From NCBI GenBank assembly GCA_012932865.1, contig SAXG01000103.1, positions 1 through 64,000 on the forward strand: a DNA stretch of 64,000 nt, read 5' to 3'. The position numbers were made by a program, and so were the translations under genes. The notes under the pieces are model-generated. The model was not told the DNA's origin, made no database searches, and saw only the letters and a program-made list of their open reading frames with translations. The DNA comes from Amylostereum areolatum (taxonomy: Eukaryota > Basidiomycota > Agaricomycetes > Russulales > Stereaceae). Positions 1-10,677 of the stretch are shown here, piece after piece. The first letter of the stretch is position 1. Each line of letters begins with the position of its first letter.

Positions 1-510
1 AATGGACTCACGGTCGAAGGAAGGCGCGTTCGTGTGTCGGTCCGTAGCCGCAAGCCTCGAGCTGCGGAGACGTGTGTGTTGACGGGGCTTTGGCCTCACC
101 GACAGTTCGATCACTCTGACGGCCTCGAGTAACGGTTCGTTCCAACGCCGCGCGCTCGATCGCGACATTCTTGTGACAACGGCTGGCCCAACGCTGCAAC
201 TCCCAGCTGGAGGAAGCTCCGAATCTTCAACGACGTCTACGTGCAGCTTGCCCGAATCCACTGGTGGTCTATTCATCGCCTGCTAAGACCGTGACGACAA
301 GAATGCGTCATGTACCGGTCCAATTTAACTGTCTGTAAATCAGGAGCCGGGGATGTCAAGAAGGTTCAAGCCCGCATGAATCATAAGACCCATCGTCTAT
401 GCTAGCGCGTTGGCGGACGGGACGTCAGTCTCGAGAGACTGATGACTTCAGCCGTGACGGCCCTGACGGTGTCTTGGGTGTGCTCCCATCTATAGCTATC
501 GCAATGCCAT
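1..510. other. Gene-poor window edge
   Basis: I see no credible gene in the first half kilobase. Only short overlapping frames without family features are present, and the region ends in the putative promoter of the shrunken dehydrogenase copy. Confidence 0.4.
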
Positions 511-513
511 TGG

Positions 514-520
514 TATATAG
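514..520 (+). promoter_or_regulatory. Candidate TATA box
   Basis: A TATATAG motif lies about 95 nt upstream of the ATG at 614, a normal distance for a fungal TATA element. It suggests that the shrunken dehydrogenase copy could still be transcribed. This is assigned by motif and position only. Confidence 0.35.
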
Positions 521-613
521 GCCCAAGCTCGGATGCCTCAGTCACGTCCTCTCAATCCTTCTCACAAACACACCCTTGCATCAAATATATCGAACCTTTC
601 GGAACCACCAACC

Positions 614-877
614 ATGACTTCTCGTTCTTCTGACACTACCCAAAACGACCAGTTCAAGGTCAGCTCGCTCTTCAACGTTGAAGGTTGGGTCGCCGTCGTC
701 ATCGGTAACCAGAGCGCGATGGAGGCGGACGGGTTCAGGGAGGAGAAGCAGATTCCGGCGGGGAGGCCTGGCAGGGACCGCGACATGGCGCAGGCGGTGC
801 TGCACTTTGCGGTGAATCAGTATGTGAACGGGCAGACGATCGCGGTGGATGGTGGGTTTTTGCTTGGGAATCCCTGA
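614..877 (+). pseudogene. Shrunken copy of the neighbouring short-chain dehydrogenase
   Basis: An 87-codon frame starts like the intact dehydrogenase at 1456 (shared segment FNVEGWVAVV). It then jumps directly to that protein's C-terminal tail (NQSAMEADGF through YVNGQTIAVDGGFLLGNP). The cofactor loop after TGGG, the NNAG motif and the YxxxK active site are all missing, as are the introns of the intact gene. The deletion has kept the reading frame open, so a small protein is possible, but it cannot bind cofactor or catalyse. It most likely arose by tandem duplication followed by an internal deletion of roughly 200 codons. Whether the product is made is unknown. Confidence 0.8.
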
Positions 878-885
878 CGTCCCGC

Positions 886-1455
886 CGAACGATGTGAATG
901 TACGCTATCATACAACGCGCGTAGGAGCTGAAGTGCGTGTTAAAGCACCGATAACTGCGCCAAATCCAGTCGCGAAATGTGATGTACTAATGTAAGAAGC
1001 TGACCTTGGTCTTCGAAAGCCTCTGACGATATCTCCATCGTCTTTGTATGGTTGCATTCCGTATCTCTGGACGCTGGTGGCTGAGCGTGCTACTTACTAG
1101 CAGCTAGGATTCAGCAACGTTCAACGCTCAACTAGCTGTTGAGTACTGAGTCTTCACTTTCACTGCGTCACCCGGTTCGAACTCGTTCGACATTGACATC
1201 ATTGGCGAGTCATAGCGAGTACACCACTCTCGCTTGGACCAAGCTTGGACACCTTTCTGGTCACAGGAATGCTAAACTGGCGGGCAGTGACCTCAGCCGT
1301 GATGCTGGACTCTGGCTTCCGCTTGCATCTTCCCGCTCCTTTGTCCACATATACGAGGTCGTATATTTCACGCAGAGTCGCAGACCCAGCAGTCCCCCCC
1401 TCTTGCTCAAGTTTCTCACCAGCTGCCAGCCTATCTGTCTGTCTTCGAGTCCACG
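886..1455. other. Intergenic between the two dehydrogenase copies
   Basis: No gene is supported. The open frames here are short and lack family features. The stretch should hold the promoter of the intact dehydrogenase at 1456, but I see no clear TATA box. Confidence 0.4.
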
Positions 1456-2539
1456 ATGACCTCGTTGAACCCCGATGTTGGTCAGAATAAACAGTTCAAG
1501 CTCGACTCGCTCTTCAATGTCGAAGGCTGGGTCGCCGTCGTCACCGGCGGTGGGACAGGTCTGTCCATCGCGCCTGTCGCGTTTTGACCACGGTTGACCT
1601 GCCATATTCCAGGTATCGGCCTTATGGCCGCCCAAGCTTTGGCGAACAACGGCGCTCGCGTCTGTGCGTATTCGCCCTGTTCTCTCCGCGCGTCGACCGT
1701 ATATCTGCGCCCCCAGACATCGTCGGGCGCCGCAAGGACGTCCTCGAGAACGCGGTGGAGAAGCATGGCAAGCACCTTGCGCATCCGTCTGGAGAGCTCA
1801 TCGCTCTCGAGGCCGACGCGACTTCGAAAGAATCCATCCGGGCGCTCGCGAACGAGGTCGGCACGCGCGAGAAGTACGTCAACGTCCTGTTCAACAACGC
1901 CGGCATCTCGCGCGGTCCCCCGATCGACGTGGAGGCCGGCGAGGGGGACGTGCATAAGCTGAGCGCATCGCTCTGGGACGACGACTCGGTGGACGATTGG
2001 ACCGCGATCTACAAGACCAACGTCGTTGGGTAGTCCTACGTCTCGTCCGCGTGCGGGAACGCCTTCCTGACCGCTTACGTCCTTGTGGCAGGTACCATTT
2101 CATGGCCGCGGCGTTCCTGCCGCTCCTGCACGCCGCGACGACGAGCGTGGCGGGCGTGAGCGGCTCGATCATCAACAACGCGAGCGTGTCGGGGCTGACG
2201 CGCGTCTCGCAACGCCACTTCCACTACAACGTCTCCAAGGCGGGCACGATCCACCTCACGACGCTCCTCGCGCGCGAGTTCGCCCGTCCGGCGGTGCGCG
2301 TGCGCGTGAACGCGATCGCGCCCGGCGTGTTTCCGAGCGAGATGACGACGAAGGAACGGGACGAGGCGAACAAGAGCGCGATGGAGGCGGAGGGGTTCAG
2401 GGAAGAGAAGGGGATTTTGGCGGGCAGAGCCGGAAGGGACGAGGACGTGGCGCAGGCGGTGCTGCATTTGGCGGTCAATCAGTATGTGAATGGGCAGACG
2501 ATCGCGGTGGACGGTGGGTTTTTGCTCGGGAACCCCTAA
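1456..2539 (+). CDS. Short-chain dehydrogenase/reductase (SDR), intact
   Basis: Spliced exons 1456-1558, 1613-1663, 1717-2029 and 2092-2539 give a 304-aa protein with three short introns at GT-AG borders. The N-terminal Rossmann motif TGGGTGIG is completed across intron 1. NNAG is near residue 118, followed by a serine stretch and the active site YNVSK. The tail AVDGGFLLGNP is typical of classical SDRs related to 3-oxoacyl-ACP reductases and fungal RhlG-like enzymes. Such enzymes carry out NAD(P)(H)-dependent carbonyl/alcohol interconversion, probably in the cytosol; the substrate cannot be told from sequence. A shrunken copy lies just upstream at 614-877. The ATG at 1456 fits the conserved N-terminus shared by both copies. 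Confidence 0.9.
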
Positions 2540-3296
2540 CTTTGTAGTATTGGGTGCATGCATTTGTGAGAGTCACTCCCTGCCGTGTATGTGCATGAGG
2601 GGCAAATTGACTCGGGGTTCTTCCTGGTGTGCTGTAATCCCCATATTCTCTGCAAATACCATGATTTCAGAAGCCTGAGATAGATAGATATATTAGATGA
2701 ATACACGGAGCGGTCCCTACACAAGAAACAGCCGGAATCCGGGTCCTATCCCGGGCCACCATCTGTAGTCGAGACGAGCTCACTGCGTTTGAAGTTGTAG
2801 ATCTGAAGGCATGAGGAGGGGTTTAAGGAGCAGTAAGGTAATAAGAGAGAGAGAAAAATCTCGTCAGGGTAGATACATATTGGGGGAGTCGGGAATAGCG
2901 ACAGGGTATAGCAGCCAGTCCGCTGTCCGGCACCCGTCCCTTTTAAACCCTAGTCAATCTCGGAAAGACCAGTTCTTGATTGCACGAATTGGGACCAACC
3001 CGACCCATTACTTAGCCGCAGAGCGCGGCGCACGGTGTACGGTGGCTGTTTCGAGTAGTCGCGGTCAGGGCCAGAATGAGGAGGGACACGGCACCGATGC
3101 GTGGGGCATCGGTCCGCGGGGATCCTGCATCATCGTAGCAGTGTGCGAAGGCGAACAGTGGGGTGGAGGACGGGGGAGAGAGGGTAGCGGCGACGCGGCG
3201 GAAGCGGGAGGCGGGTCCACACCTGGACCGGCTGGGCGGGACGACGCTCAGGGGCGCGGTTGGGCAGCCGGCACGGACCCTCCTTCTCTGATTGGC
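2540..3296. other. Intergenic, left flank of the RecQ/DUF6589 element
   Basis: No gene is supported. A 163-codon open frame at 2811-3302 has biased low-complexity composition and no family features. A short TAGA repeat follows 2680. The right border is the 8-bp direct repeat at 3297. Confidence 0.45.
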
Positions 3297-3304
3297 TACT
3301 AGAT
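3297..3304. repeat. Left target-site duplication (TACTAGAT)
   Basis: TACTAGAT directly precedes the base where similarity to the orphan copy at 54872 begins. The same 8 bp follow the right end at 9576-9583. Confidence 0.7.
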
Positions 3305-3623
3305 TAGTCTCCCCAAGGCAGACGAGATATTTCGTCAACACTTCTCAGGCTCAGGATCCTCTTATCTGGCGTCTGCTTTCATTACGGTGGTTGTTACCGA
3401 GTGTCAAAGGGAGCGTGATTAGCGCGCGTTGCCGGAGCTCGGCAGGTCATGTGCATAGGTTTTATTATAACCAAAAATAACCGATAAGAGGACATGTCAG
3501 TTTTATGAGTTGACGCCGAACTCGCCATCAGCACCGCGCAAAGTTGGCGCAAGGTAATCCTGCTTCAGAAGAGCACTTATGCTCAGAACACTTTCTTTTT
3601 TATTTATACTATGGATCCTACTA

Positions 3624-6218
3624 ATGTCTGCTAGACAAAATGCTCGGAACTTTGATTGGACATCTCCTGAAGGCCTTGAAAAAATCAAAGCTGCTGTTGC
3701 TCCTCACATTGACTTTCCTCTCCGAGAATTCCAGCTCTACAACTCCGCATGCATCCTAAATGGACAGAATGTATTCTGTATCACTGCAACAGGGGACGGG
3801 AAGTCAGCGCTGATTTATGTGCCAGCCATTGTACAAAGGGAGATGGTCACCATTGTCATTGAACCTACCAACTTTCTTGAGCGAAGCTTGGTACGGATTA
3901 CCCTTTACGACTGTTAGTATCACTCAACCCAATTTTAGGCAATGAACACAGACCGAAAGGGTGTAACTTCACTAGTTATCAACAGTGATACACTAGCAGC
4001 TGCATCTTTGACTGGACGAAACCTGTGGCAGGAGGTCAAGGAGTGTCGGTACCAGGTCGTAACACTGGCACCGGAGTCCCTACAAACGGAGAAGTTTAAA
4101 GAGCTGATAAAGAATGAGCTTTTTTGTTCGCGATGGCGCGTACTCACCGTGGATGAAGCCCATCTCTCCGACCAGTGGGGATCAGAATTCCGTCCGCTTT
4201 ACAAGGAGATCAAAACCATCCATTCGCTCGTCCCAAACCTCACCTTGGTGGCATTATCGGCTAGTGTTGAACCGGGAGCTCAAACCAGGCGCATCTGCGA
4301 GAACCTCGGGTTCGATGAAGGAAGGTTTCGCTTCGACAAACGAGATACGCGGCGCATGAATGTCGACATGATCTTCCGCTATGTGATGCACACATACACC
4401 AGCAGCGTTTTCCGAGACCTCGACTGGTTAATACTGGCAACTATGGTGAAGGCAACCGACATACCCAAACGTCTGGTCTACTGCCCAACCATCGAGCTCG
4501 GGCACCGCGTCACATCCTATCTCCGGTCATTACTCCCTGCTTCTCTTCAGCCACAAGCCCGGATCCTCATTCGGCACCTACACTCCGTTTGCTGCCCAGA
4601 GTGCAAGAAGGAAGGCCTGGAGTCGCTTTTCCGTATGGAGCCAGATCGCGACACGTCGATCTTCGTCACAACAGCCATCCTAGACGTTGGTGTGGACCCT
4701 CCAGATGTACGCGAAACCATCGAGTTTCCAACAGGAACAAGCGCGGCGGCCTCGAAGCAACGAATGGGGCGAAACGTGCGGAATGTTGAAGGACGAGGGA
4801 AGGCATATGTCTACGTCAAGAAAGCTGTTGTCGAAACGGCTCGGGAGTACGCACAACAAGACATACCGGACCCGCGGATGTTACCCTTGCGTTCCAAAGA
4901 ACCTGCAGAGGGAGATGTCGAGATGTCGGGAGCACCTGAACAATGCGGGCCTTCTCGTTCTGACACTGAGTCGCAGAATGCAGGGGAGGACATGATGGAC
5001 ATTGACGAGGAAGACGGCAAGAAGCGCGATCAATCTCAATGCCTGCGTGTGACCACAAAGTCAAAGGGCGATTCCCGGACTCAAGTTCCCTCCACTCCTT
5101 CCACCTCTACATTCAAAGGCCTCGACAAGTCATTCCTTCTTCTTGTCGCCGCTCATATACGCGGTACTTGCATCTCACGGCAAATGAACATAATCTATGG
5201 CGACCCCGGGATCTCGGAGAACTGTGGCACATGCAGCTCGTGCGCAGGTGACATCGTACCGGAGCCACGCCCGCTTGACGAATCAACGGCCAAACAGAAA
5301 CCCCTCAAACTAGCAGACGAGAGCTGTAAGTGGGAACGGCTCAAACAAGAGGACAGCAAGCATGTCACATCGGAGCTTCGTCGAGCGACCCCCCATCTGA
5401 TGCTTTCCCCCCCTTCTCCACCTCTCTCTGTCCTACCAGACACGGCACTCCCAGATCCTTCGACCACGCAACCGCCGCCGCCACTGCCGCGCCCACTCGA
5501 ACTCAGTTGGATCGACGACGCATGCTTCCTTTCGGACAATGACATTGCGACGATGATCATACCACGATTCCATCAACTTCAAACTCGCAACGATCTTGCG
5601 GAACGGATGCGAGGGTGGGAATGGTGGAACTTATATGGTGAAGGGCTTTGGCAAGTGGTGAAACCACTCGTTATCGAGATGCGCCGGCGAGTTGAGGATA
5701 GGCACACTGAAGAGAAGCGGAAACGGCGGACGACCGAGGCAGCGAAGCGTGCACGCAAGGATGAGGAAGACACTCACGATTACCTCGCTGCTCACAACCT
5801 CACAACCATCAAGCGGGTGAGATTGATAGTTCCAGAGCCTCCTCTCGAACAACCCCGTGCGTCCTATACTCTGTGCTCAGTAGTAACTCCTGCTAACTTT
5901 CAAATAGTGCATGGTGTGAAACGGGCGGTGGACACTCTCGATGAGATTGAGTACCCGCCCACAAAATCACCTCGTTGTTCCCCCATTCTCGGTACCATGG
6001 TGTGTGCTCTCGCCGTTCAAGGTGTTCATTTGCTGACCTTGAGGTAGATCCTTTCGCCATCTCGGAAGTCCAACATGACAGTTGTCACATCCACAGTTGT
6101 CGCATCCCCTTCTATCTCTACCCACCTTCCGAGAATCCCTGCTCCGACATTTCATCCTGCTATCGAAACTAAACCACGGCCACGACCACGACCCCGACCC
6201 GTAAAATCTCGTAAATGA
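3624..6218 (+). CDS. RecQ-family DEAH helicase of the mobile unit
   Basis: Exons 3624-3890, 3939-5856, 5908-5999 and 6048-6218 give 815 aa; the introns are 48-51 nt. The motifs appear in order: an RxFQ element near 34-37, Walker A TGDGKS (56-61), Walker B DEAH (161-164), SAS (196-198), a helicase C domain from about 265 with motif V near 335, and QRMGR motif VI (363-367). Cys500, 518, 521 and 524 match the RecQ zinc-binding subdomain, set in a sequence resembling CISRQMNIIYG. The rest of the C-terminus is Pro-rich and basic, and HRDC is not evident. RecQ proteins unwind DNA 3' to 5' using ATP. The last intron is inferred because splicing continues the frame into a basic tail; otherwise the protein would stop near 6047. 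The start at 3624 is preferred over 3579, which would add a hydrophobic extension. Confidence 0.88.
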
Positions 6219-6302
6219 ATACATCCATTTCCTGTACATAATTCATCACTTTACACTACACCCCTTCACTTTATCCCCACCATATCCTCTCCCACCACCC
6301 TA

Positions 6303-9300
6303 TCAGTCCTCGTCACTAGAGGACGACTCCTCACTACTACTAATAGCCTCCGCCCCGAATATATTGATGTCGTCGTTTGTGTCTTGTTCGTCATCGTCCC
6401 AATCGTCAGCCGCCACGAGAACACCATCAACAATCATGTTAGGTAGTACTCCCTGTGAGTTCTCTCCTTCCGCACGCTCGACGTCATCATCGACGGCAAC
6501 ATCTGTTGCATCTGCACCGTGGAGATCGCCAGCATCGCGGATGGTTCGCTCGATGAAGTCTTGGATTCGAGTGCCTGACTTGAACTTTTGGAACCCGGTC
6601 GCAAAGTCATCTTGAGCACGGCGGCCTGCACTACGGCCCTCGCAGAACTTGTGGATCTGAGCAGCTGCCATCTTCTTGCTGCCTTCGTTCAGGGCAGCCG
6701 CACGCCTTTTCGACCTGTGTACTTCACTCTTCGCCCCGAGCCGGACAGCCGATTTCATGGATTGAGTTGACAGGAGGAACGCGCGGATGTTGAGGGCTAC
6801 GATATTCTTGAAGAAGTCGCCTCCAAACGATGCATCGCGACGCTGTGACATCTGCTTGAGACGTTTGATGTTCTTCTCCTGCAGAAGGTCCATCGGGAAG
6901 TGGCATCCGATGTTACCAGTGAGATTACAGAGCCAATTGTTCATGATGGCGAGGCAGAGCTCTGGCGAGTATTCCATCAGGAAGTTGCACGCCAATTCAA
7001 GCAACTCGTTTGTGTACTTCGTCTTCCCGCAACCCATAAAGGTGAAGGTCCAGATCTACAGCATCTGTCAGCAAGGGCAGTCAATAGACAAAGGAGGTGT
7101 TCGCATACCGCCATAACATTCATCGCGTGCCCTATGTCACCATCGCTGATCGCCCACTGGAAGACATAGTGCCACATACTATCCCGCATGCGAAGAACCT
7201 CGTTGGCGAGAACTTGATCGCCGATGAAAGGGGATCTCTCGCCTGGTGGCACAGTATTGGCATCCTGTGTGACTGGAGGGTCACTTGGTGAAACAGATGC
7301 AGCGGTATCAGTCCCGGTGGCGGCGGCAGGGGGTGCCTCGGTCGGGATATTGTCTGGTGCGTCGAACTCCTTGAAGGCGTCCTCCGCCCCCGTCTCGCTG
7401 CCGTACCGAGCCCGCATAGCACCTTCCGTCCTGAGATAGAGTCTTGTGATCTCCGTAGCATTTTTGAGGAGATCATCGAACGTTGTCGGATGACTAGCGA
7501 AGTACGCATCGAGGTCTTTGACGCCGAGGTGGGTTCTTATCCAAGCACGATCAGTGTGTGCACGGTATCAGAAATGGCCAGGAAATACACACCTCCAACA
7601 GTCGATGATCGCGGCCATGAGGGTGTCGAAGACGAGATGTTGCGCTGGGTAGTAGTCCGGCCGTTTTGAGTTGGTCACCTTACGTCCGAAGATGTTGTTC
7701 ATCGCGACAAATGACGTGAGGTCACTGTGCGAGATCCCCCAATGGGTTGCAAGGATCCTTTCAAGATCAGCCCAGCCCATATGCCACAACTGAATCAAGG
7801 GCAGTACCCATCCGTAACGCTGGTATCCGTGCGGACAGTCGGCAAGGAATTTCTGAAGCGTACGAAGTTTCTCCACGGTGGACTGATCCCCCCCGACGAT
7901 AACCAGAAGCCGCGCAACCTCTTCTTTTGGCAAGTCGAGCTGGCGCAGGAGGAGGTCGTCGAGGACGTTCGCGTTCTCGCCTGTGTTGCCCTCGTTATAG
8001 CTGGAAGTGGCCATAGGATGTATCTTCGTCTTGCGACCGTCGGGCATGCGGTGCATGGCATGTGTAGTACGAATATGTCGGAGGATGGTTTCGCGGTGCT
8101 CGGCGAGGCAGGGAACAGCGTCGACGAGTATGTTGAGGCAGTGGAGAGCCATTACGGCCTCTAGCTTGTCCCATTTTATTTGCCCTCGGAGCTTGGCCAG
8201 TGTCAGCCCCCGACGACGCTCCTCGCGTTTTGCCGCAGCCAAAGCTTCCACGTCGAAGGCCTTGTGAATGTCGCAGTCCTCGAGCTCAACAAATGTTGCG
8301 GCGGTACCGTTATGAATGGTGTCCTTCTTTCCGAGCTCGGGGTTCCACGAGCGGGACATACGGTTGATGTTGTCGTATATGAGAAGGAACGCGCGGTGGG
8401 TTGCCTTCTCGCGCATTGCATTGATTGCCGATTGAGATAGGACTTGAAGAAAAGACAGGACGGACGTGTAAGACACGGAAAGTCCCAAGCGGCCGAGTAC
8501 AGCGTACATTCCGTGGGGAGCCGTGTGCGAGAACATCCATACGCCGACAATCCTCTGAAAGAGGTTGAAACGTCGGTTCCGCGCGTTCAACAGAACGAGA
8601 GCGGCCGCGAGGACCATCTGTAAATCCGGGTAGGTTAGTAAATGAAAAGCAAACAGAAGAGACGGCCGTGATCTCACCATGAAAGGATCGCGAGGGTTAC
8701 GGCCAGTCCCAGAAGAGATAGGCGTGGAAAAATGGCCGCTATATGAAGGTAGCCAGGAAGTAGAACCTGCGTCCCGATGCGGCCTGTTTTTGGCCTGGAA
8801 TGCGATGGCAATGAGGAGGCGGAGAAGTACGGGTGCTTTTTGTTGGATGTGGAGAAGGAAATCGTGCATTGAAAACCCGAGGACGGCTTCCCAGTTGCTT
8901 GTCGCACCCGATGACTGCAACCCGCCGGCCTTTGACGTTAGGTCGGAAGCCTCTCCGCTAACGATGTCTTCAACTTTCCCAATCGCCCAGTTAATGAGGC
9001 GCCACCGAGCCAAGAGTCGGTAATTACGGCGGGGGGCGTCGGCAGCCGTGCGATTTGCGGAAGTCCGGGTGCGACGAGGTTTGCTATATGGGTGATCGTA
9101 GATGAGGTCCGCAATCTCCTCGATCCGGGATGGCGTATTCTTGCGGCCTGCAAGAAGGGTACGGAGCATGGTCGTGCGTATTTTTGATTGCCTCGGGTCG
9201 CCCTTTTTGCATGGAAGAAGGAGTTCTTCAAGGAACTCAAAGAGCGTGAAGTTTTTACGTTTGATGTTCCTCAAGCAATCGTCCATCCGCTTCTGTCGTC

Positions 9301-9346
9301 CTTGAAGAGCGCGCTTGCTGTTTCGGTCGACGGCCTTTCGTGCCAT
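6303..9346 (-). CDS. DUF6589-type protein, candidate transposase
   Basis: Exons on the minus strand, 9346-8678, 8617-7593, 7535-7109 and 7055-6303, give 957 aa; the introns are 53-60 nt. I recognise the family from its conserved blocks: IYDNIN (Asp305), GGDQST (Asp467), LWHMGWADL (about 500-508), CWRTHLG (about 564), DGDIG (about 695), and NNWLCNLTG followed by MDLLQE (Glu767). The C-terminus is basic, then very acidic with a Ser/Glu/Asp run. The Asp-Asp-Glu spacing around beta-strand-like hydrophobic stretches would suit an RNase H-fold DDE nuclease, but this is my inference. DUF6589 is common in Agaricomycetes and has no established function. It is convergent with the RecQ gene and lies inside the same terminal repeats. 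Confidence 0.82.
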
Positions 9347-9575
9347 GGTAGAGATAGGCTGGGAGAGGGAGGAAAGACGATCACGGATGAAGGAGACGAT
9401 GCAATTGCGCGTTGATCGTTGATCAATTACGCAGATAATTAAGATACATAGCACAACATTAATATTCTCTGGCGCGTAAAGCAAGCCTTTGCACGCCTCG
9501 TTAAGGCCTCTTAGCCAGCCAATCAGCGAGCTCCCCCTATCACTCGACAAGCGCGTCGCGGAGAAAAGCAGACTA

Positions 9576-9583
9576 TACTAGAT
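9576..9583. repeat. Right target-site duplication (TACTAGAT)
   Basis: An exact copy of 3297-3304, abutting the right end of the element whose last bases are AGACTA. Confidence 0.7.
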
Positions 9584-10670
9584 ATCCGGGATTGGGCGGA
9601 GGGCTCGTCGTCGTCGAGCTCGACGACGAGAGGGGGAATGAGGTGGGAAGGCTTCTCTGCGGGTCAGGATGCGCGGGGGAGCCTTGCACGGGGTCCAGGG
9701 AATAAGTAAGATCTCCCGAGGGTGGGGATTGCGTGACGGGCAGGGGCACTACGCCGTCGCGAGCGGGAGAGGAGGGGCGTGGGGGGCCTCGTACGACGGG
9801 TAGGGACTCTACACCACTCGCTGCTCATGCTATGAGCTATGACTCTAGGAGGGCGCACGACGGAGGAGCACGGGGGCGTCGCTCGTGTTGCCGACAGGGG
9901 TGCTGCACGACGGGGGAGTATAGGGTCGTCGCATACCACGGAGGAGTTCGACACGAGCGGAGGTACGGGGTGGGCAAGTGGCCTCTTCCTCGTCCATGCT
10001 GCCGTGGCTGCTAGCGTACCAGTCCTTCCTTGACGACCTATATGGAAATGCGCCACGTCGTCCGCAGAATCCGGTATGCCCATCACAGGCAGCTCCTCGT
10101 ACACCTCCGATCCAACGTCGAACGCGGTTTGAGGTCCATCGAAGAGGACGTGAAGAGGAGGCCTGGACGATACCGGAGTTGCTATTCCAAGTCGGGTGCG
10201 TCTTTCTTCTGTATGCTCGTGAATGTGAATTTCTGAGAGCAAAGGTCGGGAGAGGGAAAGAAAGGAGGAAGATCCGCGAGAGAAGCTAGTTAGAGAGAGA
10301 AGTAGAGGGAGCCAAAGGCTGGGAAGGTGCCAACGGGTCGGTGGGGGGAGTCGTGTCGGCGCAAGGACGGATTCGTCCTCCGTCGAGTCTCCGCCTGTAA
10401 ACGGGTGGTTCTTCATGAGAGAGCCCGCATGACAAAAGTCCTGCATGTTGCCAGCGACACGACGGCGGGGCCCAGAAGAGGACGGACTTCCCGAGAGTTG
10501 CTCTGGAAAGCGAAACCGAAGGTCGACATTTTGAACGTAGAATTACAAGCGGGCAAGGTTTCATCCGAGCCCCATTCAGCCTTTCAGGCTGCGCGCCTGG
10601 AAACCACCACAGAAGAGAGACAGGTGGCGAAGATGTAAGGTCTGTTTGGAAGGTCGGGGAGGAGAGGTTG
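9584..10670. other. Gene-poor stretch right of the mobile element
   Basis: No gene is recognised. A 260-codon minus-strand frame (10446-9664) is rich in Arg/Pro/Ser and has no known domain. A possible splice border near 10035 hints at a degraded gene, but nothing supports a function. A perfect 22-bp palindrome sits at 9608-9629. Confidence 0.35.
9608..9629. repeat. Perfect 22-bp palindrome
   Basis: The sequence reads TCGTCGTCGAG and then its exact reverse complement, centred on GAGCTC. It lies 33 bp outside the right end of the RecQ/DUF6589 element. It may be a binding site or a by-product of the TCG trinucleotide repeat. Confidence 0.6.
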
Positions 10671-10677
10671 GTGAAGA

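Larger units (their letters stand above)
3305..9575. mobile_element. Two-gene DNA transposon: RecQ helicase plus DUF6589 protein
   Basis: The 6271-bp unit is flanked by an 8-bp direct repeat. Both ends read TAGTCT inward (left TAGTCTCCCC; right, on the minus strand, TAGTCTGCTT). It contains only two genes, convergent and 84 bp apart at their stops: a RecQ-like helicase (3624-6218, plus) and a DUF6589 protein (6303-9346, minus). A 55-bp segment identical at 51 positions to the left terminus occurs at 54872-54926, and its similarity starts at the predicted first base. The terminal region holds a small hairpin (GACGA...TCGTC). The termini and duplication are seen directly; that DUF6589 is the transposase and the helicase an accessory is inference. 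Both frames are intact, so the copy may be young. Confidence 0.7.

Noticed and set aside
3288..9529. CTGATTGGCT near 3288 and its reverse complement near 9520, as possible terminal inverted repeats
   Set aside because: The match is only 10 bp and looks like paired CCAAT boxes; the better ends are at 3305 and 9575.
9664..10446. 260-codon minus-strand frame as a gene
   Set aside because: Low complexity, no conserved segment or matching start context.
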